Shown in pieces: positions 1 through 10,493 of a stretch of 64,000 nt of DNA. Both the position numbers and the translations under genes were made by a program. Under the pieces are notes generated by a model that was given only the letters and a program-made list of their open reading frames with translations, did not search any database and was not told where the DNA came from. Positions within the stretch are counted from its first letter, which is position 1. Each line of letters starts with the position of its first letter. The DNA is from CAVTWD01 sp963738325 (lineage in GTDB: Bacteria; Actinomycetota; Acidimicrobiia; Acidimicrobiales; Ilumatobacteraceae): the NCBI GenBank assembly GCA_963738325.1, contig CAVTWD010000017.1, positions 124,001 through 188,000 on the forward strand, in the 5' to 3' direction.

Positions 1-188
1 GGCCACGGCGTCATGCTCCACGGCTGAGGGAGCGACCGAGGCACGACCGCCACGAACCCGGGCACCGGCGACGCCGACGGAACTCGACCACCCACCGCGG
101 AGCCCGGGCAGCATGACCGCGCTGACGCGAGGTGTGAACCCGCTGCCGCGAGCCAGGGCGTTCGCCCCGAGATGACCTTCGGCCCTGG
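1..188. other. Left-edge non-coding stretch
   Basis: No gene is supported here. Bases 1-27 can be read on the plus strand as eight codons followed by TGA, which could be the last codons of a gene cut by the window edge, but eight residues cannot be assigned to anything. The rest presumably carries the promoter of the esterase-family gene that follows; no clear promoter boxes are visible in this GC-rich sequence. Confidence 0.3.
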
Positions 189-221
189 TTGTGGAGCCGC
201 CCGGTGGGTCACGGTGAATGT

Positions 222-1598
222 ATGAGGCACGACAGTCGGTTCGGCGACCGGGTCGAGGCCGGTCAGGCGATCGACGGGAACCGCCGGGCCGTCGAGATCC
301 GGGACGCCGTCGCCATCACTGGTGCCGCCACCGACTACGACGTGCTGCTCGAGATGGTGGGCAACCGCCGCTTCGTGCTCTTGGGGGAGGCCAGCCACGG
401 CACCCACGAGTTCTACCGGGAACGAGCGCGCATCACGAAGCGACTCATCGAGGAGAAGGGCTTCAACGCGGTCGCGGTCGAGGCTGACTGGCCTGACGCC
501 TATCGTGTCAACCGCTACGTCATGGGTCAGTCGTCCGACGCCGACGCCGACACCGCGTTGGCCGACTTCCAACGCTTCCCGGCCTGGATGTGGCGCAACC
601 GTGACATCGTCGGCTTCGTCGAGTGGCTACGGGCCCGCAACGACGCCCACGCGCACCACCAGACCAAGGCCCGCTTCTGCGGACTCGACCTTTACAGCCT
701 GCGGGCCTCAATGGAAGCGGTCGTCACCTACCTGGAGTCGGTCGACCCCGAAGCGGCCCTCGCCGCCCGGGAGCGGTACAGCTGCTTCGACCACGTCGGC
801 GCTGAAGGCACCCGCTACGGCCACGCCGTCGCACTCGACCTCAAGCTCCCCTGCGAGCGAGAAGTGCTCGCCCAGCTCGTCGATCTCAGGCGGCGGTCCG
901 ACGAGATCCTGGCCCGTGACGGATGGACGGCAGAGGACGAGTACTTCTTCGCCGAGCAGAACGCCCGCCTGGTCCTGCACGCCGAGGAGTACTACCGCCA
1001 GATGTACCGCGCCGAGGTCTCGTCATGGAACCTGCGCGACCGCCACATGGCCACCGCCCTCGAGGCGCTCGTCGCCCACCTCGACCACCAGCTCGGGCTG
1101 TCCCGCATCGTGGTCTGGGAGCACAACTCCCACATCGGCGACGCCCGCGCCACCGAGATGGGTGCCGCTGGTGAGCTCAACGTCGGGCAGCTGGTGCGCC
1201 GCCGGTGGGGCGCTGAGTCCCTGCTCGTCGGCTTCACCACGCACCACGGCCGGGTCACTGCCGCCTCTGACTGGGGCGGGCCGGTCGAGCGCAAGCATGT
1301 CCGGCCGGCCTTGGCCGCCAGCTACGAGCACGTCTTCCACGAGACCGGCACGGACCGCTTTCTGTTGCCCCTCAGCGGTGCGTCACGCGAGGCCCTGCTC
1401 GATCCGCGCCTCGAGCGAGCCATCGGTGTGATCTACCGACCGCAGACCGAACGGGCCAGCCACTGGTTCCACGCTCGGCTGCCGGACCAGTTCGACGCCG
1501 TCATCCACTTCGATCGCACCACGGCCGTGGAACCGCTGGAACGAGGAGCAGCGTGGGACGAAGGCGAGCCACCCGAGACCTACCCGACCGGTCTCTAG
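222..1598 (+). CDS. Erythromycin esterase family protein
   Basis: Hydrolase of the erythromycin esterase family (PF05139), 458 residues from the chosen ATG. The family signature is near the N-terminus: LLGEASHGTHEFYRERA, followed by a conserved AVEADW segment. The conserved Glu and His of GEASHG correspond to the catalytic residues of the EreA/EreB/EreC group. Later motifs (DLYSLRASM, VVWEHNSHIGDA, VGFTTHHG) also fit the family. An ATG at 222 was preferred over the upstream start at 189 because the upstream eleven residues are low in content and the Shine-Dalgarno is no better there. Family members occur widely in actinomycetes without macrolide context, so the native substrate is unknown and resistance should not be assumed. 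It lies at the left of the tRNA-Val-linked accessory region. Confidence 0.88.
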   Translation: MRHDSRFGDRVEAGQAIDGNRRAVEIRDAVAITGAATDYDVLLEMVGNRRFVLLGEASHGTHEFYRERARITKRLIEEKGFNAVAVEADWPDAYRVNRYVMGQSSDADADTALADFQRFPAWMWRNRDIVGFVEWLRARNDAHAHHQTKARFCGLDLYSLRASMEAVVTYLESVDPEAALAARERYSCFDHVGAEGTRYGHAVALDLKLPCEREVLAQLVDLRRRSDEILARDGWTAEDEYFFAEQNARLVLHAEEYYRQMYRAEVSSWNLRDRHMATALEALVAHLDHQLGLSRIVVWEHNSHIGDARATEMGAAGELNVGQLVRRRWGAESLLVGFTTHHGRVTAASDWGGPVERKHVRPALAASYEHVFHETGTDRFLLPLSGASREALLDPRLERAIGVIYRPQTERASHWFHARLPDQFDAVIHFDRTTAVEPLERGAAWDEGEPPETYPTGL

Positions 1599-1608
1599 GA
1601 GGACGTGG

Positions 1609-2088
1609 TCACAGCTTGTAGCCGATGGCGCGCAGCAGTTGCCTGCGCTCGGCCACGTCGTCGTCGGACTCGACCCCCGCAGGCCCGGATCCGTCGACGA
1701 CACCGAGGACGCCGCGACCCAGCGGGCCTTCGGCGATCACGAGGTCGACCGGGTTCGCTATAGCGCAGAGGATCGTGCAGACCTCGGGCACCTGCTTGAG
1801 CTGGTTCAAGACATGCACCGGGTAGCCGTCGCGAAGGAAGATCACGAGGTGGCCGGCGCCGATGGCCTGGGCGTTCCGGATGGCGAGTTCGGTGAGCTCG
1901 GCGTCGTTGCCCGAGCGACGCATGAGGCAGGGGCCCGACGCTTGCCAGAACGCGATGCCGAAGTGCAAGTGGGCGCTTGTTCCCAACAATGCCTCGTGCA
2001 TGTCGTCCACCGCCTTGATGAAGTGCGCCTGGCCGATGATCACGTTCAGCTCATCGGGCTTGTCGATCGAGACGGTGAGCAGCTCCAC
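1609..2088 (-). CDS. Adenosine-specific kinase (DUF355 family)
   Basis: A 159-residue protein matching the adenosine-specific kinase family (PF04008), known mainly from archaea and structurally characterised there; assignment is from recalled family sequence. Conserved stretches run along the whole length: DELNVIIGQAHFIKAVDD near the N-terminus, FGIAFWQASGPCLMRRSGND, AIGAGHLVIFLRDGYPVHVL, PEVCTILCAIANPVDLVIAE, GRGVLGVVDG and the C-terminal LLRAIGYKL. The start is the GTG at 2088: a GGAGGA Shine-Dalgarno sits 7 nt upstream, and the resulting length equals the family norm, whereas the longer open frame to 2298 adds an Arg-rich tail. It converges on the esterase-family gene with a 10-nt gap. The role in this organism is unknown. 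Confidence 0.85.
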   Translation of the reverse strand: MELLTVSIDKPDELNVIIGQAHFIKAVDDMHEALLGTSAHLHFGIAFWQASGPCLMRRSGNDAELTELAIRNAQAIGAGHLVIFLRDGYPVHVLNQLKQVPEVCTILCAIANPVDLVIAEGPLGRGVLGVVDGSGPAGVESDDDVAERRQLLRAIGYKL

Positions 2089-2276
2089 AGTCGAGTCCTC
2101 CGTGTACGTGGTGTGGTCGGAAGTGAGCAGCCACGTGATCCGTTCCCCGGTGGGCGAGGCGATGGGGTGACGTCGAGCCCGTCGGCGCCCGTCACCTCGC
2201 AGGTGTCGCCATCCACCTCGACAGGTAGCGGCGCCTCTCCACCGGCCCGGACCAACCGCCTGGTGACGTCGCTCAT
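2089..2276 (-). other. Possible small ORF upstream of the kinase, frameshifted
   Basis: Starting at an ATG at 2276, one frame reads MSDVTRRLVRAGGEAPLPVE and continues acidic and protein-like to about position 2170. The protein-like character (SPTGERITWLLTSDHTTY) then moves to the frame of the downstream kinase. One missing base near 2168-2172 would join the two into a roughly 65-residue leader or separate small protein. No domain is recognised. It may be an N-terminal extension of the kinase, but the kinase has its own good ribosome binding site. Confidence 0.25.
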
Positions 2277-2464
2277 CAGCAGAAGGTCGGCACCGCACCC
2301 GTCAGGTCGACATTCTGTGGCCTCGCGCGGCGTGGTCGCAGTGGGCAGATCGCCGATTCGTACGCTCGGTCGGACCGGCAGCGGGAAGCAGACGCGGGCG
2401 CCACCCAAGTCTGCTGAGCCGGCGAGCCTTAGTGCTCTCGCAGCCCCCTCGTACGCTGGTGGCG

Positions 2465-5400
2465 ATGACCGAACCGGACACCGAGGCTGCCGCGAGCCCG
2501 TACGCGACGGGTGGCGGCGGGACTGTGCTGGAGCACCGCTACGGCGCGGTGCTGCTGGCACATCTGCTCGCAGGGGATCCGCTCGTCGAGCTCGGCGCGG
2601 ACACCACGGTCGTTCGCGTGGTGTTCCAGGCGAAACCGGTCAGCCCGGTGGATGACCTGCTGGTCGTCGGTCGCTGCGGGGACGGCTCCGATCGCAAGGC
2701 GTCGGTGGCGGTGCGCCGCGCCCCACGGCTCGTGCCGAGCGATGGCCCTTCGGTCGATCTGCTCGCCACCTTCGTGCCGGTCCTGAACGTGCAGTGGACC
2801 GAGGTACATACCGGCCGGTGGCGACTTGCGCTCGCTGCCGCTGCGACCATGTCGGTGCGCCAGTTAGGGGTTCTCGCCGAGATCGTCGCTACGGCGCCGG
2901 ATGATCCGACATTCCGCGCTGCGGTCGCCCGGCGTTGGCGGACTACGCGGCCGGTGCGCAACCGACTGGTGGCGCTGGACGGGTTGATGGAGAAGGCGTG
3001 TCGGGCGGCGGAGGTGGCGTCGCTGCCGGACATGACGTGGCGGTTCCTGTCCTCGCTGATGGTGCGGGAGCTGCGCCTGGAGGCGCCGGACCATTCCGAC
3101 CGGACGGCGACAGCTGCGATGTTGCGCAACGTCACCGTGGGCGGCACCGCGGCGGAGGCGGACCGGCTACTTGAGGCGCTCAACACGCTCGCCGACCGGT
3201 ATGCGCCTGCCGCGGCCGTGGTCGATGAGGCGATGCTGCGGCGTGACCTGGCCGGTGTCGCCGAGCTGCGCCGCGGGACAAGGTATCCAGCCGCGTGGTC
3301 GATCCTGGACAGCCTGGGCGAACGGCTGCGTCAGCAGACCGGCCGCGATCTGCATGACCCATCGCGCTCACTTGAGCTTGACCGCGCCGAGACGCGGGCC
3401 GAGCTTGTGACCGCGCTGGCCGCGGTCGGCGGGCGAGATTCTGCGCCGACGTCAGCGCTTGCTGTTACCGGTGAGCCCGATGTCGGCAAGTCGGCGCTGA
3501 CACTGCGTGCCATCGACGACTTGCGTGCCTCGGGCGAGGCGGTGACCGCGTTCAGTCTGCGCGACCTGCCCGCGACCATCGTCGACACCGAGCACTTCTT
3601 GGGCGGCCGGCTGCACGAAATCCTCGGAGGAAGCGACGTCCGGGCGGTCCGACTGTTGGTCGTCGACGGCGCGGAAGCCGCACTGGAAGGGCGTCAGGAA
3701 CTCCTTGCCGCCGTCGCGACTGCGGCTCTGCGCGCCGGCCTTGGGGTCGTCGCGGTTACCCGCACCGACGGTGAACGGGTCGTGCGGGAGAGCCTCCAGA
3801 ACGCTCTCGCGGCCGCGTCGCTGCCCGCCCGCGACCCGCAACGACGCGTCGTCGAGGGCCTCACGAGTCCAGAGGTCGCGCAAACCGTCGACGCCTTCCC
3901 GGCTTTGGCCGGTCTCGCCGACCAGCCGAGGGACATATGGCTGCTCGCCCGGCCTGGGTTGGTCGACCTCCTGCTGCGGGCGGAGGCCACGCCCACGCTC
4001 GCGGCGCTGCGTGCCACACGGCTGGCCTGCCAGGCCGCGCTGCGCCGCCGAGGAGAACACCGAAGCCGAACGCGCCGCCCAACAGCGGGAGATGGACGCG
4101 TTGGTGGCTGAGCACGGAGACCGGTGGGCGGAGTTGCCGATGGAGGCGACGCTCACCCTTGGCCGAGCGCGGCAGGCGCTCGAACGCGCCTGGCCTGCCC
4201 TGCGCGCCGACAAGCTGCACGGACTCACCGCACTCGTCCGGCTCGCCAATCAGCGGTACACCACCTACGGCATCGGCCAGGCGGCCGTGCTCGCACCGTT
4301 GGTTGAGGTCATCTACGACCACCAGCCCGACCTGAGTGAGGTTTACCACCGCGACCTCGACGAAGACATTGACAAGCTGATCCTCGCCTGGCTTCGAGGA
4401 CTTCTCGTCGCACAGGCAGGCGCGGACCTGCTCCGGTCGCGGGTCCGCGACGTGCTGCTCGAAGTGCCACCCGATCGCGCGACCGACTTCGTGATCGAAG
4501 CGTTGGCGCTCCTCGACGCCGACCTTGACAACCGCGTCGCGGATTACCTGAGCGGGCTGGCCGAGCGACGGCCCGCGTTCCTCCATCCGGCCGTCGAGTC
4601 GATCATGGCGACACGCTCTCTCGCGCAACGAAACCCCGCGCTACTCGCAGTGCTCACCGAGGCGTACTACATCGAGCGTCCTGACCCGGACGACCCATGG
4701 TGGTCGGGCTACGGCTCCCTCGATGACGGTGTACGACGGCACCACCACGCCGGCGCGGGCTTGGGCAACCCGATGGCCGGCTCGTACCACGGACCGTTCT
4801 GGAACCTCCTCACCGCAGACCCGCGCCTCGCGCTGCGCACCATTAACCGCATCCTCGACCACGGCGCCCAGGTCCGCATGGGCAAGGCCAGCCGCTGGGT
4901 TGGCGCAGCCGATCTCGACGACCAGGACGCCGGCCTCGACCTCGACCTGCTGGGACGGGGCTCGACCGCCTGCGTCGGCGACACCCATGTGTGGGCCTGG
5001 TACCGCGGCTCAAGCGGGGGCCCCTACCCGTGCATGAGCGCGCTGCTCGCCGTGAAACGTTTGGCCGACCAACTCCTCGGCAGGGGACTATCGCTCCAGC
5101 GCGTGAGCGAGCTGCTGGTGGCCGACTGCCACAACCTCGCGATGCCCGGCCTTGTCGTCGGCCTGCTCGTCCGCCACCTCGACAACGTCACCAACGAGCT
5201 CGACCGCTGGCTGTGCCGAGCCGAGGTGTGGTCGCTGGAGTTCTCCCGCGCCGTCAGCGAAGGCCATCTGCATATCCAAGGCGCAGACGCCGACGACCTC
5301 CCTGGCAATGGACAGCGCCGGTACACGTTCCGCGAGACGGCCGGATACCTCGTCGCGACCGCTATCACCAGCGGCAACGACGCCCGTCTCGACGCGCTCG

Positions 5401-7139
5401 CCAAATGCGGCCGTGAGCTCATGCGCCGCGCCCGCGCCGCCGTGCTGCCGGACATCGACCCAGACGACCCAGGCCACGACACCGACAACGAGCGCCTCGT
5501 CTCGATCGCAGGATGGGCCGCCCACCTCGATCGCGACAACTACGTGCTCGTCGAACTGCCCGACGGTCGAGTCGGCGTACAGTATCAGCCACCGGCCTAC
5601 CTCGTCGCCGCGATGGAAGCAGGAGCAGCCGACCTCGCCCACGGCAACCGGGCCTATGGGCTGTACAACATCTACGCCCTCGATGAGGACCGCGGCGCAG
5701 TCCCGGACACTTTGCACGACGACCTTGCGATGGCCCGCGACCTCGCTGCCGACCCGCCTCAGCACGGACCGCTTTACCCGGAGGACGCGCCCGCGGCCAT
5801 GGCCGCCGCCGGCGTTCTCGCTCACGCACGCGGTGCGGCAACCCTCTCCGCCGACGAGCTGGCCTGGGCAGCGCGGTTCCTGGTCAAGTGCGCGAGCGAG
5901 CCGCGCCTCGGCGACTTCGACTATGAGCAGTCGACCTTCCTCACTGGCGCCGACCGCTCCGCCGCTGCCGCCGTGCCCGCCATGCTGCTACCTGCGCTGC
6001 GTACGGAGCCCGCCCACCTCCCGGACGAGGAGGTCACCGCCGCGCTCGTCGCCTGCACGACGAGCCTCTTCGATGAAGTCCGCCGCATCGCCGCGACCGC
6101 CCTCGGCCCCGTGTGGCAGGCGCCGTGCGCCACGACCGATGGGGACGGCCGGTGCATTCATGCCATCGCGCTCGATGCGATCGACGCCGGTGTCCGCGAC
6201 TGCCAACTCGGACCCTGGAACCAGGCTGGCCGCCGCGACCGCCTACCCATCAGCGGACCACTTCCCGAGTCGCTCGCCGTTGTCGCAACCGATTCCCTGA
6301 TGATCTCCACTCTCGTCGCGCCGATCATCGCCTGCGCCGACGCCGCGACGAGCGGCTGCTGCGTCGCCGCCACCGCGCAGACCCTCCTCGACGCGCTGCT
6401 CGACGCACACCGCCGCGGCGCCATCCTGTGGGCGGACGAGGGGTACTCGTGGAACGTCAGCGACCACCACTACCAGCCCGCGCGGGTGCTCTACCGGCTC
6501 GCCGCCGCCGGCGACATCGAGCCCCTGCTCGGTCACGTCCACGCCTTCGCCGGGCACGCCGCGGCGCTGAGCCAACTCCTCCACGACCTCGCGCAGGTCG
6601 CCACACACGACGCCGCGCTCCGGGCGGCGCTACCCCAGGTCTGGCCGGCGGTACTACGCGCTGCCCTCGACGACATCGACGCCGGTGCCGACCTACGCGG
6701 CGACCACCATCACTGCGATGACGCACTGGCGAACCTGCTGCCCAGACCTGAGCTCGAGATCGGTGACCGCGATCCCGACGCCACCCTCGTCGCCGCTGAT
6801 GCCGGCTGGATCGACCCGAACTTGCTCGCCGACCTTGTCGACCGCTGGGTGCCGCTCGCCCGCGGCGAGCCTCGCTGCGTCGACGCCGCGGTTCGCCTAG
6901 CCCGCACCGCGCCGCGGAGCTGGCAGGCCACCGTCGGGCTGCGGTGGGTCACTGATCTCATCGACAACCGCTACGACCGCATCGCCAGCCATAGCTGGTT
7001 CCTGCCCGATTGGCTGCAAGAGCTCCGCGCCGCCGGACAGCTCGACGCCGCGGGTCGTCGCACGGTGCAGCGCATCCTCGACGGCCTCGCCACGCACGGC
7101 GATGACCGCGCTGTCCGGATGCAGCGTGCCGACGAGTGA
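2465..7139 (+). CDS. Large STAND-type NTPase, candidate antiphage sensor (one frameshift)
   Basis: About 1,557 residues once one extra C near 4045-4052 is removed; upstream and downstream frames then join as LACQAALR-AEENTEAER. The N-terminal domain (residues about 15-120, from GGGGTVLEHRYGAVLLAHLL through SPVDDLLVVGR to ASVAVRRAP) resembles Cap4/DUF4297-like nuclease domains found on NTP-driven defence proteins. However, where those carry a Q-V-K catalytic Lys, here the strand reads AVRR, so catalysis is doubtful. A helical linker leads to a P-loop NTPase with Walker A GEPDVGKSA (336-344), Walker B LLVVD ending at 401 and a sensor-like AVTR. The remaining ~1,000 residues are predicted helical, Ala/Leu/Asp/Arg-rich, without a recognised repeat signature, and would be the sensor part. 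It is the only gene between the kinase and a degraded region next to an integrase. The defence role is inference. Confidence 0.72.
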
Positions 7140-7805
7140 CCGGCCCGCTTCCATGACAGACGCGGGTTCGATGCCGCTCGCCGAAGATCGCCGAAGAAGG
7201 ACAGTTGACGAAGGCGGATGTTGGAGGACATTGCCCGAGCAATCGTCTTCCGGGTTGCCACGGCGCCCTTCCCCAACAGCACACCCGCTCGCGTGGTCGG
7301 CGAGGCTGCCGTCTATCGCGGCGCCGGTCCTGTATCAGTAGGTCCGGTCGCACTCCAGAGCCCTGCGGTCGTTACCTCGCGCCGCAGACCGACCCGATCG
7401 GCTCGCTGTGCCACTCGAGTCTTCGCAGTCGCGCCAGTACGGCGCGGTGTGCGACAACCGCGGCCCCGGCTCCGTGGTCCCGAAGGGAGTTGGCACATAG
7501 TGCCGGCTGTCCTCCATCGACGGAGGTCAACCCGACCAGCGACGCCGTCGTACTGCACGAGTCCGCGAGGAGCTGGTCGGTCGGGGCGGCGATCTCGCTA
7601 GCGTTGATCTCGGAGCAGGATCAGCCGTCGCCGGTTGATACGAGCCACCACCGCCCACGCCCCTTCTCCCCTGCCGGCGACAACACGACACCGGCCATCA
7701 CGCGGCAGTGACTTCTCGACGGTTACCGTCGATCCGCCTTGAGCCAGTCGTGGCTGCGTCACTGTCACGGCCCGTCTCGGCTGACCGCGAAGGCGATGGC
7801 CTCGT
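7140..7805. other. 666-bp region without a recognisable gene
   Basis: This gap separates the NTPase gene from the integrase. Several open frames cross it (for example 7218-7601 and 7205-7711) but all have shadow-like composition rich in Arg, Pro and Ala, no Shine-Dalgarno and no family resemblance. It may be decayed island DNA or contain the distal recombination arms of the integrase. No terminator or repeat stood out. Confidence 0.4.
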
Positions 7806-8986
7806 CTACGAACTCCGAGGTCCTGCCTGCGTCCGCGAGACGTCGAGCAGCTGGCCGAGGGCTTCGGCCGCCTCGCGATCGGAGGCTTCGAGGAAGTGCG
7901 AGTAGACGTTGAGCGTGGTCGCCGAGTTGGCGTGGCCGAGCCGGCCGGACACGGTGGGGACCGGGACGCCGGCCGCCAGCATCCGGGTGGCGACGAAATG
8001 GCGCAGGTCGTGAAGTCTCACCCCCGGCAGCCCGGCTCGGTTCCTGAGCTTCACGAACCGGGCAGTGACACCGTCGGGCCGCCAGGGTAGCGACGCGTCC
8101 GGCTCGTATGAGAAGACCCGCGCATCGCGGGCGCGCGTACCCCACACGCCAAGGCGCGCTCGGCCTGGCGGCGCTGGTGCGCTCGTAGCACCTTGACCAT
8201 CGCCGCGTCGAGCGCGATCCGTCGCGCCGCGTGGGTCTTCGTGTCCTTCTCGACGTAGCCGCCGTCGGCCGAGTCGACCAGAGCCCGGCTGATCGTCACC
8301 GTCCCTCCACGGAGGTCAACATCGCTCCACCGCAGCGCGCACAGCTCGCCGCGCCTGGCCCCGGTGGTCGCCGTCAGGCGAAGGAACACGCCGAAGTCCG
8401 GATCCTCGGCCTCGGCGAGATCGATCAAGCGCACCGTCGCCTCGACATCCGGGGGCACGATCTCTCGCCGAGGCAGCTTGCCTGGGGAAGCGTCAGCCGC
8501 AGGGTTCTGCGAGATCCACCCCCAGCGCTTCGCTTGCGCCAGCGCCCGGCGCACCACCACGTGCACTCGCCGCACGGAGGACACCGAAAGCGGTCGCTCG
8601 TCCCGCCCGCCTCGCTCGCGCAACGCGCGGTAGAACCGGTCCAGCTGCGCCGTCGTGAGCTTGCGCACCTTCACCGCCCCCAGATGCGGCACGACGTAAT
8701 TGTCGACGAAGCGCCTCGTCTCGAGCACCGTCTTGGGCGACCAGTCGGGCGAGGCGACCGCGAACCACTCCTCGAGCAGCTCGGCCATCGTCACGTCCGG
8801 TCCGGAATGCTGACCGGCCTCCGCCTCGGCCACGAGCCGGTTGAGGAGGGTCTCCGCCTCACGCTTCGTGCGAGCCGTGGCGCTCACTTGTCGTAGCCGC
8901 CCCGTCAGCGGGTCGCGGGGAACCGACACAATGACCTGCCACGACATGCCCCTCGGCCCGACCCGCTTCCGGACGTGTCCCCGCAC
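7806..8986 (-). CDS. Tyrosine-type site-specific integrase (one frameshift)
   Basis: A phage-type tyrosine recombinase of about 390 residues. The N-terminal part carries an arm-binding domain (WQVIVSVPRDPLTGRLRQ) and a SAM-like core-binding domain (LLEEWFAV to WISQNPA). The catalytic domain has Arg in TTGARRGELCALRW, Lys in KDTKTHAARRI, the HDLRH box, a second His in SGRLGHANSATT and the nucleophile in TLNVYSHF. The reading frame changes between about 8110 and 8150: the upstream frame ends in a tail rich in Arg and Ser while the downstream frame resumes with DARVFSYEPD. One extra base explains it. The gene starts 80 bp from the 3' end of tRNA-Val, the usual position for an island integrase that uses that tRNA as its attachment site. 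Confidence 0.85.
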
Positions 8987-9066
8987 GACCCGGACGCTAT
9001 CTCATTGACAAATGATTGACGAGGCACCCCGATGCGGGAACGCTCCACACAAAACACCAGGTCAGG

Positions 9067-9143
9067 TGGTGGGCGCTGCGGGACTCGAACCCGCGACCCC
9101 CTCCTTGTAAGGGAGGTGCTCTGACCTACTGAGCTAAACGCCC
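9067..9143 (-). tRNA. tRNA-Val (anticodon UAC)
   Basis: A cloverleaf folds from the minus strand: acceptor GGGCGTT pairs with AGCGCCC, D-arm GCTC/GAGC, anticodon stem CCTCC/GGAGG enclosing loop CTTACAA (anticodon TAC), and T-arm GCGGG-TTCGAGT-CCCGC. Discriminator A is at 9070 and CCA is encoded at 9069-9067. An integrase gene lies immediately beyond the 3' end, so this tRNA is the probable attachment site of the island to its left. Confidence 0.95.
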
Positions 9144-9261
9144 GGGCGGGCGATCACGCTAGCCGCCAGGCCGAGCGAACGAGGCGGGCGAAGGTGCGCG
9201 TTCCGCACGGATAGGTGACTGGTTCGGGAGGACGGGCGGCGGCGCGCGACCCGGCAGAGGC

Positions 9262-10377
9262 TCACCCAACGGCGAGGGGCATCGGGTCCGGCCATTCGAG
9301 CGGCGCGCTCTCCCAACGTTGCAGCACCGGCAGGACCTCGGTGGCGAAGAGCCGGAGGTTGCGCTCGGCCTCCTCGTAGGGCATGCCCGAGAAGCTGAAG
9401 TTCGGGAGGAAGCCCGCCATGCCGATGGTCTCGCGGATGAAGGCGACCTTCTCGATCACTTGCTCGGGCGTGCCCCATGGCATCAAGCCGACAAAGTCGT
9501 CGATGGCCCCACCTTCGCCGTGCCGCTCGATGATAGCGCGTGATGTGCGTGTAGAACTCGTAGCCCTGCACGCCGGCGTGGGGCGTTGTCCTCGAACTCA
9601 TAATGGCGCAGCACGCTGCCGTAGTAGCCACCGATGTAACGGTGAGCCATCTCCTCGGCCCGGCCCGCGTCGTTGTCGACGACGACGAAGCCTCCGCACA
9701 TTGGCGCCGGCGGCGCTGTGCCCGGGTTCTCCTCCGCCCACACGCGGTGGTACACGTCGAAGTCCTCGCGCACCATCGCCCACGGCTTCTGCGGGATGAC
9801 GAGGAGCCCGACGCCGAGGCGGGCCATGATCGGCATGGATTCGGGCGACACGGCCGCGGCGTACGTGCGGCCCCGGAACGAGAACCGTGGGCGAGGGCGC
9901 AGATCGCGCCGGGGCTGTTGCAGGAACTCACCGTCGTGCTCGACGTACCCCCGCTCCAAGCCCTCGAGGACGGCTTCGCGCGTACTCGATGAAACGCTGG
10001 CGCGACGTCCCCATGTCGACGCGGAAGCCCGCGTACTCGACGCGGGCCAGCCCGCGCCCGAGGCCCAGGATGAGGCGGCCCCCGCTCAGGTTGTCGAGCA
10101 GCGCGATCTGCTCGGCGACGCGGATCGGGTCGTGCCAGGGCAACACGACCACCGCGGTGCCGAGGCGGATATGACTCGTCTTACCGGCCAACCACGTGAG
10201 CAGTTGCAGCGGGTCCGGGCACATCGTGTAATCGGTGAAGTGGTGCTCGACGGTCCAGATGGACTCGAAGCCGAGCGGTTCGGCCAGCGACGCGAGATGC
10301 AACTCCTCGCGCATCACCTCGTGGTCAGCGATGGCGTCGAAGGGGTTCTGGAACAGCACCGAGCAGCCGACGTGCAT
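9262..10377 (-). CDS. LLM-class flavin-dependent oxidoreductase (several frameshifts)
   Basis: A luciferase-like monooxygenase (bacterial luciferase superfamily, F420- or FMN-dependent) of about 370 residues. The start is the ATG at 10377, with a GAGGAGG Shine-Dalgarno 6 nt upstream, giving MHVGCSVLFQNP. Family landmarks are WTVEHHFTDY, HIRLGTAVVVLPWHDPIRVA, LDNLSGGRLILGLGRG, a C-terminal MPWGTPEQVIEKV and FATEVLPVL. The frame breaks at about 9965 (extra base in GTACGCGCGAA), about 9590 (CCCC for CCC) and about 9540 (extra T), each repaired by removing one base. It is transcribed divergently from the sigma-factor gene. The substrate cannot be told; F420 dependence is likely for this phylum but is not shown by the sequence. 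Confidence 0.82.
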
Positions 10378-10493
10378 CGCGGTCCTCCTCGCATCACCGT
10401 CACCGCGGACACCTCGACCGTAGTGGTGCGGGCCGCGTAAGTACCACCCAGGGTCCGCGATCGGCATGAAGCGCGCCGCTACTTTCGGCGCGC

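Noticed and set aside
222..1598. Macrolide resistance gene
   Set aside because: Family membership alone does not show macrolide hydrolysis; many environmental family members have unknown substrates.
7205..7711. Open frames between the NTPase and the integrase
   Set aside because: No Shine-Dalgarno, no domain, biased composition; treated as non-coding.
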